A stretch of 64,000 nucleotides of DNA from Humulus lupulus (taxonomy: Eukaryota; Streptophyta; Magnoliopsida; Rosales; Cannabaceae). Below the pieces are notes generated by a model. It was not told the origin of the DNA. It worked only from the letters and a program-made list of their open reading frames with translations, and did not search any database. The stretch is from NCBI RefSeq assembly GCF_963169125.1, contig NC_084795.1, positions 187,524,214 through 187,588,213 of the forward strand, written 5' to 3'. Position numbers and translations under genes: made by a program. Shown here in pieces: positions 57,099 to 64,000 of this stretch (positions are counted from its first letter, which is position 1; every line of letters begins with the position of its first letter).

Positions 57099-59400
57099 TG
57101 TAACGACCCCAAATTCGGTATTAAGGCTTAGGGCCTGGGATAGTGTGCCTGGAGGGCATAAAGGAATTATGTGTGTCTTTAATGAGTTTTATGCATGATT
57201 ATGATTTAATGCACGTTATATGATTATGTGATTAATTTTGATGCATGACTATGTGAATTAGTATGCATGTAGACCTGATTGAGCATATTTGTAATTTGGC
57301 CATGTTGGGCATGACTATGTTGATACCTGTGATCTATGACACGAGACGATCCTAGAATGAGCGGGTTAGCGGAAAGTCAAAGCGGGAACCTGTACCAGGC
57401 TTGGGTTAAGCTTGGGGAGTTTAATTGAGAATCTGGGAATATATTTGATGATTAATCTGGTATTGGGTAGCGAGCGGGAATTATTAGGAACACTTGAGGA
57501 ATTAGTGGGAATTTGGGTAATATGACTAAAATGCCCCTTTATGGACATAAAGGTTTAGAATTAGTAAGGGAGGGCATTTTGGTCATTAGGCTTGTAAGAG
57601 ATAAAATAAAGAAGGTCTTTATACTTAGTGGATTTTGTAGAGAAAACCATAGGCTGAAAAGAAAGAAAGAAGGAAGAGAAGGAAGAGAGGAAAACTGAAG
57701 GGTTTGGCTTTGAAGATTCGGTTTGTGGCTCTCCCAACCATTTCACTTGATTTTTCTTGAGGTTAAGCTCAGTGGGAAGCTAGGGTTAGCTGAGCATCAA
57801 GGATCCTAAGCTAGGCTTGTGGATTGGCAAGGGATTAGCAAGATCAAATCAGAGATTTGAGGTAAGTTCTTGAGGTTTTCGGTTTTAGGGTTTTGCTGGT
57901 TTTGAACTGTGTTTTTGAGCTAAATGGATGGGGTTTTTGGGGAAAACAGGTCAAGGTTGTGAAGGTGCAAGCCAAGGAGGTCTAGGGTTCAGTTCAAGGT
58001 CGAAATTTCACCCACGGTATGATTTCTAAGACCCTATCCTTGTTGTTTGAGTGATTTTCTGGTTTTTGGGTTCATTGGGTTAGATTTTTGAATTGTGGGT
58101 TGCTTGAGCTTGGGATTGAGTTCATGGGGTGCTTGGGATGAGTGTGTGGTGTGTATAAGTTTGTTTTTGGGCTTGAGAAAGAGTTGGACAAGTTTGGGGT
58201 CGAAATGGGGGAAGAAAATCGCAAGATGCGATTTTGGTTTTTGGTCTGCTGCAACTAGCGCTACAGCGCTAGGCAGGGGGTGCTGTAGCGCTAGCCCTGT
58301 TCTGGTGAGGGTGGTTCTGCTTGTAGCGCTACAGCGCCCTCTTTTGAGCGCTGTAGCGCTGCACTGTTCACAGAGGGGATTTTTGGGCTTTTGTGAAGGG
58401 ATTTTGACCTAGGGTTCGGGGCTTGATTCCGGCACTTTGTTTTGGGGATCTAGGACTTCCCGGGGGCTCGGGATTAGTCCCGAGGCTAGGTTTCGGACTT
58501 GAGGATTGGTGATGACTTTGACTTGTGGATTTTGCTTAGGTAAGCGCTAGGGCTCGGGTAAGATCGTGCTCGAGGAGTCAGGTTGATCAAGGCTACTGAA
58601 TCTAAAGGTAAGAAAACCGTAACACCCGAGATTAGGGCATGGCCCCAGATTGTATTATGTGCAAATGTTTAACCTTAAATGAATCATGATGTGTGTGAAT
58701 GATTATTTCGAATGTACTATATGTGTGATTATGATGAAATGAACGGCAAGGGCCGAGTGCGGCGTAGGCCGGGTACGGCCGTGGGGCCGAAAGTAACACA
58801 CAGCACATGGGATGCTTACATTCAGGGTGGGACCCAAGGGATACATGAGTTATCCTCGCGGTGAGAACCGAAACCCCAGGCTTTGGTAAGGCCTCTGGGG
58901 CGGCATGGCCGTGCTTGTTTATATTGGTGGTTTTCCTATTTATCAGTGAATTATGCCAGCTATATGAATTGCATATGTTATGTATTATTTGGGTTTTCTT
59001 GCTGGGCTTCGGCTTACGGGTGCTCCGTGTGGCAGGTAGAAGCAAGGAGTCAGTCAACCGGCCATGAGTATGGAGAGCGTGGGGGCGGCGCGTACATGTT
59101 CGGCCTGCCCGACTGCTTTGGTTGGGTGCATTTTGTATATGGCTGTATTAAATCATTCTTTTGATAACTAATCAAGTGTAAATCTATTTTTGAGTTGTAA
59201 ATATTTTGTAAACCTCATTTTGGGATCCCAGATGTTTCACATTTAACGTTTTCAATGAAACTAATCATTTTCGAAGAGTACAGCCTTAAACTCTTATTTA
59301 TTCACACTTTTGGTTTTAGAAACCACTTAGAGTCAGTCAAAAGCACGATTTTTATTTTTAAACTCACTTAGTAACGGCTCTAAGGTAGTAGGGCGTTACA
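57099..59400 (+). repeat. Tekay 5' LTR
   Basis: 2,302 bp from TGTAACGACCCC to GTAGGGCGTTACA. It contains hairpin repeats at 58255-58361, a ggccg-rich cluster at 58741-58790, and the ttttcttgctgggcttcggc block (58993-59012) also found in the solo LTR near 37272. Its end is defined by the PBS 3 bases later. Confidence 0.9.
58255..58361 (+). repeat. Two tandem AGCGCT hairpins in the Tekay LTR
   Basis: Arms ctagcgctacagc (58255-58267) and gctgtagcgctag (58282-58294) are exact reverse complements with a 14-nt loop. A second hairpin has arms agcgctacagc (58325-58335) and gctgtagcgct (58350-58360). The two are a direct duplication with a 68-bp period. Confidence 0.9.
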
Positions 59401-59403
59401 ACT

Positions 59404-59415
59404 TGGTATCAGAGC
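59404..59415 (+). other. tRNA-iMet primer-binding site
   Basis: TGGTATCAGAGC, the classic plant retrotransposon PBS complementary to the 3' end of initiator tRNA-Met, 3 bases after the LTR. Confidence 0.95.
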
Positions 59416-59740
59416 GAGCCAAGGTTTATTTGTTCTGGAGATTGACCGAACATGTACGCACGCTGCCATTGAAAATCTCGACTCAGGGTGGTTTGGTATG
59501 GTCGATTGATATATTCATGAATATGTGTTTAATGCTTCGTGTGCCTGCCTAGATTGTTATGAGCATGATGATTGAAATAACATATGCATGATGCCAGGGC
59601 GAGGCCCGTTGTATGCTGCATGATATTTGTATGTCATTTTGGTCGATTGATCTTGGTTGTTTTTGAGATTGAGAGGTAGAAATTGGACCTTGTTATCATG
59701 CCTAATGAGCGATGTCACTAATTGCAGGCATTTAGTTGTA
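59416..59740 (+). other. Tekay gag leader
   Basis: 325 bp between the PBS and the gag ATG with no protein motif. The frame is open upstream of the ATG from 59657, but the codons there lack gag character. attgcag at 59721-59727 could be a splice acceptor. Confidence 0.6.
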
Positions 59741-60685
59741 ATGCCTCGCCAATCGTCGAGACTCCGCGGCATTCAGGCCGAGGATGATAACCAGGGGCAG
59801 GACCCTCCACCTGCTCCTCAGAACTGGCAACAGATTTTAGCAGAGATGGAGGCTAGGTTGAGGAAAACAGAGGAAGAGCTTAGTCAGTTGAGGCAACCAG
59901 CTCCTCCACCAGCCACTGTGATACCACCACCGCCTAGTGTGGTACCAGCTCCGGTTCAACCTGTGACTGGGAACAGGTTGGAACCTCTATATGAAAGATT
60001 CAGAAAACAACAGCCTCCTACCTTTGAGGGCGGAGCAGACCCACTGCAGGCTGAGCAGTGGATGAGTACAATGTCTGTAATCCTGGACTTCATGAGGGTT
60101 GAAGGAAGGGATAGGGTTGATTGTGCCAGTTATATGCTTAGGCATGATGCACGAATATGGTGGGAAGTAGTAGGGCAGCGAAGGGATACTGCAATTATGA
60201 CCTGGGAGGAATTCAAGAGCATCTTCAACGAGAAATACTACAGCGTAGCCGTTCGAGCGGCGAAGGCGGATGAGTTCAACAGCCTGACTCAGGGCAGGTT
60301 ATCCGTCACTGAGTACACCCTAGTATTTGATAGATTGGCGAAGTTTGCGCCAGAGCTAGTGCCGACTGATACGGCCAGAAGGGACAGGTTTGTACGGGGA
60401 TTAGGTGTAATGATCGCCCGTGACGTGAGTATTACAATGGCTCCAGAGACTACCTATGCGCAAGTGGTAGACAAGGCCCTCACTGCTGAGAGGGCTGAGG
60501 ATCAGATCTGGAAGGATAACGCTGCTAGGCGTGATACCAGGAGGGTAGTGCCTTCTTCTTCTGGGCCTAGTCGGGGCAGCGGCCCCAGTGAGCAGAAGAG
60601 GAGAGTACCAGACTCATTTACTCCCTATGGTTCTGACAGGAGGGTTCGCGGTTCTGTGGGTGGCCGCCAGGGCGGTAATGACAAC
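59741..60685 (+). pseudogene. Tekay gag
   Basis: The start at 59741 gives MPRQSSRLRG, the usual N-terminus in this lineage. The first 90 residues are Pro-rich with a coiled coil (EARLRKTEEELSQLR). The capsid core has FRKQQPPTFEGGADPLQAEQ, WWEVVGQRRDTAIMTWEEF, KYYSVAVRAAKADEFNSLTQ, FDRLAKFAPELV and FVRGLG (about residues 95-240). A basic, Ser/Gly-rich linker leads to TAG at 60686-60688. The zinc knuckle [14 protein letters not shown] lies beyond that TAG in the same frame (60776-60817), so the TAG is inside the gag-pol frame, not a normal gag end. Confidence 0.9.
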
Positions 60686-60688
60686 TAG

Positions 60689-63600
60689 AGGGGTTATCCA
60701 TTGTGTCCTCGATGCAGGCGATGGCATCAGGGCGAGTGCCGGTCCGTCTCTGGAGCGAGTGCCGGCATCAGGGCATGTTTTGTTTGTGGAAGCACCAGTC
60801 ACTTGAAGAAAGATTGCCCGCAGGCTAAGAAGGAGGAACCAAGGCAGGGTGACAGCCTAGCCCCTGCTAGGGTTTTCACCTTGACTCAGACTGAGGCAGA
60901 GGCCAGTCCTTCAGTGGTCACAGGTCAGATTTTTAGCGCTGGATCCTTGTTTACTGCATTGATTGATTCTGGTGCTACGCACTCATTTGTTGCTGCTAGG
61001 GTGATTGGTCAGCTTTGTAGACCTAGTATTTTGTATGCTAGGGGTTTTCAGACTATATTGCCTACAGGAGAGCTGGTAGTCTCTAGGAGGTGGGTTAGAG
61101 CCTTACCAGTAGTGGTAGATGGTAGAGAATTGTTTGTTGACTTGATTGAACTAGAGATGGACGATTTTGATATAATACTAGGGATGGATTGGTTGACGCG
61201 GTATGGAGCAACCATTGATTGTAGGCGACGAATGGTGACCTTTGAACCGGAGGGCGAGGCACCCTTTGTGTTCGTGGGAATGGTGGATGGGCCGCGGGTG
61301 CCTATGATCTCGGCACTAAAGGCTAGAGACCTGATGCAGGAGGGTTGTATAGGATTCCTAGCGAGTATAGTAGATTCCTCCAAGGTGGCGAGAGTGGGAC
61401 CGAAAGAAACCAGAGTTGTCTGCGAGTTTCCAGACTTGTTTCCAGCGGATCTGCCGGGGTTGCCACCACAGCGAGAGATTGAGTTCATCATAGAGTTGGC
61501 TCCGGGAGCAGAGCCAGTATCCAAGGCACCTTACAGAATGGCTCCAGCAGAATTAAGGGAATTGAAGATTCAGCTGCAGGAACTACTTGATTTGGGGTTT
61601 GTCAGACCGAGTTTCTCGCCGTGGGGTGCTCCAGTTTTATTCGTTAAGAAAAAGGATGGATCGCTCAGGATGTGCATCGATTACAGAGAGTTGAATAAGT
61701 TGACCATCAAGAACAAGTATCCATTGCCTAGGATCGACGATTTATTTGATCAGCTTCAAGGGAGTACAGTGTTTTCGAAGATTGATCTCCGATCAGGCTA
61801 CTATCAGTTGAGGATGAAAGAGGAGGACATACCAAAGACTGCTTTTCGGACGCGGTATGGGCATTATGAATTTCTGGTTATGTCCTTTGGATTAACCAAT
61901 GCCCCAGCGGCATTTATGGATTTGATGAACAGAATTTTTAAGGATTACCTGGATAAGTTCGTGATTGTGTTTATTGATGATATCCTAGTATACTCCCAGT
62001 CAGAGTCAGAGCATGAGCATCATCTGCGCCTGGTGTTGCAGCAGTTAAGAGAGCATAAGTTATATGCTAAGTTTAGCAAATGCGAGTTCTGGTTATCGCA
62101 AGTTTCATTTCTAGGCCATATTATCAGTAAGGATGGGTTACTGGTCGACCCAAGCAAGACGGAAGCAGTAAGAGATTGGCCTAGACCCAGCAATGTTCCT
62201 GAAGTTAGAAGTTTCCTTGGCCTAGCAGGTTACTACAGGCGATTTGTAGAGGGGTTCTCCAGGATTGCTACTCCTTTGACAGAATTAACAAGGAAGAAGA
62301 CCAAGTATGTGTGGACAGATCGATGTGAGAACAGCTTTAAAGAGTTGAAGCGGCGGTTGATTACTGCACCAGTGCTGAGCCTGCCAACAGATAATGAGAA
62401 GTTTGTGGTCTACTGTGACGCTTCTAGACAGGGTCTGGGATGCGTGTTGATGCAGGCTAGGAAAGTGATAGCGTACGCGTCAAGGCAATTAAAGGAGTAT
62501 GAGCAGAGATATCCCACGCACGACCTGGAGTTAGCTGCAGTGGTATTCGCACTTAATGTTTGGAGACACTACCTGTATGGAGAGAGGTGCAAGATATACA
62601 CTGATCACAAAAGTCTAAAGTATTTCTTTACCCAGAAGGACTTGAATATGCGCCAAAGACGGTGGCTAGAGCTGGTAAAGGATTACGATTGTGATATCCT
62701 GTACCATCCTGGGAAAGCTAATGTAGTGGCTGATGCATTGAGCCGGAGGGGCCCAGGACAGTTGTATAGTTCGAGGCAGATATCTGACAGACTAGCAGGA
62801 GAGATGACCAGAGCAGGTATAGAGCTAGTGGTTGGCAGGTTAGCCAACATTACTCTTCAGTCAACGCTCCTCGAGAGGATTAAGGAAGCACAGGGAAAGG
62901 ACCCCCAGTTAGTTGAACGTAGAGAGAATGTCCTAACGGGAGCAGCTAAGGACTTCTCTATTTCTGAGATGGTTTTGTTGAAGTACAAAGGACAGATTTG
63001 TGTTCCGATTTATCCAGATATTCGGCGAGAGATTCTGGACGAGTCTCATACCACTCCCTACTCTTTACACCCAGGTTCTACGAAGATGTACCATGACCTG
63101 AAGGTTTTGTATTGGTGGTCAGGCATGAGAGGGACGTGGTGGACTATGTGGCTAGATGCTTAACCTGTCAGCAGATTAAGGCGGAACATCAGAGGCCAGC
63201 AGGATTATTACAGCCTCTAGGGATCCCCGAGTGGAAATGGGAAGATATTGCCATGGACTTTGTGGTAGGATTGCCAAAGACCGTGGGTCAGCATGACTCG
63301 GTGTGGGTGATTGTGGACAGGTATACGAAGTCCGCCCACTTCTTACCTGTGAAGACGACCTATACTGTGGATCAGTATGCAGAGCTTTATGTAAAGGAGA
63401 TTGTTCGACTTCATGGGGCTCCGAAGTCGATAGTATCCGACAGAGACCCCACTTTCACTTCCAAGTTTTGGAAGAGCCTGCAGAAGGCTATGGGCACGCA
63501 ACTCCGGTTTAGTACCGCTTATCATCCTCAGACGGATGGGCAGTCTGAGAGGACAATTCAGATACTGGAGGATATGTTACGAGCTTGTGTGTTGGATATT

Positions 63601-63924
63601 GAGGGATCTTGGAGTAGGTATCTCCCTCTGATTGAGTTCTCGTACAACAATAGTTATCAGGCGACTATCGGAGTGGCTCCGTATGAGATGATGTATGGAA
63701 GAAAGTGCAGATCGCCGATTCACTGGGAAGAGGCAGGTGAGAGAAGGTATTTAGGTCCTGAGATGGTTCAGAGGACCAATGAGGCACTTGAGAAGATTAG
63801 AGCTCGTATGCTCGCCTCCCAGAGTCGCCAGAAGAGTTATTCTGATCAGAAACGCAGGAGCGTGGAATTTCAGGTTGGTAACCATGTATTCCTCAGGGTT
63901 TCGCCCCTGAGAGGAGTAAAATGA
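60689..63924 (+). pseudogene. Tekay pol: zinc knuckle, protease, RT, RNase H, integrase
   Basis: Same frame as gag after the TAG. CCHC knuckle at 60776-60817; protease [10 protein letters not shown] at 60965 and [11 protein letters not shown] has [50 protein letters not shown] and FIDD at 61970-61981. RNase H has [39 protein letters not shown] and [15 protein letters not shown]. The integrase H2C2 begins at [13 protein letters not shown]. Near 63128 a 1-bp deletion shifts the frame; integrase continues at 63112-63924 with [35 protein letters not shown] and HPQTDGQSERTIQILEDML. TGA at 63922-63924 interrupts the GVK-FGVRGKLSPRFVGPFEVL stretch, which runs to the window end. Confidence 0.92.
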
Positions 63925-64000
63925 TTCGGCGTTCGGGGCAAGCTGAGTCCCAGGTTTGTTGGCCCCTTTGAGGTTCTAGAACGAGTTGGGGAGGTGGCCT

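Larger units (their letters stand above)
57099..64000 (+). mobile_element. Tekay/Del-type chromovirus, inserted in Tat-B gag, incomplete at window end
   Basis: 5' LTR, tRNA-iMet PBS, gag, protease, RT, RNase H and integrase in order, on the plus strand. The window ends in the integrase C-terminal region, so the chromodomain and 3' LTR are not seen. The left flank gcact (57094-57098) is the candidate TSD. Only three breaks are seen in about 4 kb of coding sequence, so it is the youngest-looking element here. Confidence 0.92.

Noticed and set aside
58095..58412. 105-codon ORF in the Tekay LTR
   Set aside because: It lies inside the LTR across the AGCGCT hairpins, where no coding is expected, and has no recognisable motif.
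60680..60700. Readthrough site in the Tekay element
   Set aside because: The TAG is followed by AGGGGT, not CARYYA, and it splits gag before its own zinc knuckle; a nonsense mutation is simpler.
1..64000. tRNA, rRNA or snRNA genes
   Set aside because: I saw no cloverleaf with A and B boxes and no rRNA core sequence; the one tRNA-complementary word (59404) is a primer-binding site.

Overview
This is eukaryotic, almost certainly eudicot plant, repeat-rich DNA. Nearly everything recognisable is an LTR retrotransposon, or a relic of one, set in AT-rich filler. I found no confident host gene, tRNA, rRNA or CRISPR array. The evidence is: Ty1/copia, Ty3/gypsy (Tat-type and Tekay/Del-type chromovirus) and plant L1-like LINE coding sequence; long LTRs with TG...CA ends; polypurine tracts; a tRNA-iMet-type primer-binding site; and GT-AG introns. 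Species cannot be read from the sequence.

Layout. 1-2367: 3' end and 2.2-kb LTR of a copia element. 2368-5340: AT-rich, with possible exon relics. 5340-15250: mosaic of broken gypsy pieces (a Tat-type LTR plus gag, a minus-strand LTR piece, a lone Tat-type LTR, then a decayed chromovirus pol and its 3' LTR). 15934-23073: minus-strand, pol-less Tat-like element (Tat-C). 23074-27800: relic of a fourth Tat-like element (Tat-D) split by a 5'-truncated LINE with an 11-bp target-site duplication. 28150-30184 and 45569-47010: a tandem array of about 1,570-bp monomers. 30185-45568: Tat-A, plus strand, with both LTRs, near-matching TSDs (tagca/tagcc) and a solo chromovirus LTR (35004-37682) nested in its pol. 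47011-57098 and beyond: Tat-B, a relative of Tat-A on the minus strand, with a young Tekay-type element (57099 to window end) inserted in its gag.

Two biological points stand out. First, all four Tat-type elements carry, on the strand opposite to gag-pol and just inside the 3' LTR, a separate intron-containing gene. In Tat-A and Tat-B I could place every exon: four coding exons of 922/600/476/501 and 892/648/473/498 bp with identical intron phases (1,1,0), a 5'UTR intron ending directly at the ATG, and an upstream TATA box. The predicted product (about 832-836 codons) has a middle region like the 'putative gypsy type transposon' (Transposase_28) family and a C-terminal coiled coil. Second, in both Tat-A and Tat-B the gag-protease and RT-RNaseH-integrase frames are joined in frame through one TAG followed by CAATTA, the tobamovirus-type readthrough context, which suggests pol is made by stop-codon suppression.

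Order of events inferred from nesting: monomer array, then Tat-A and Tat-B into the same monomer, then a chromovirus into Tat-A (later reduced to a solo LTR) and a Tekay element into Tat-B. By hand count the Tat-A LTRs differ at about 46 of 816 positions. Tat-A is dead (RT deletion, frameshifts, stops); many of its stops are C-to-T changes expected from cytosine methylation. The right-hand Tekay element is the least damaged.
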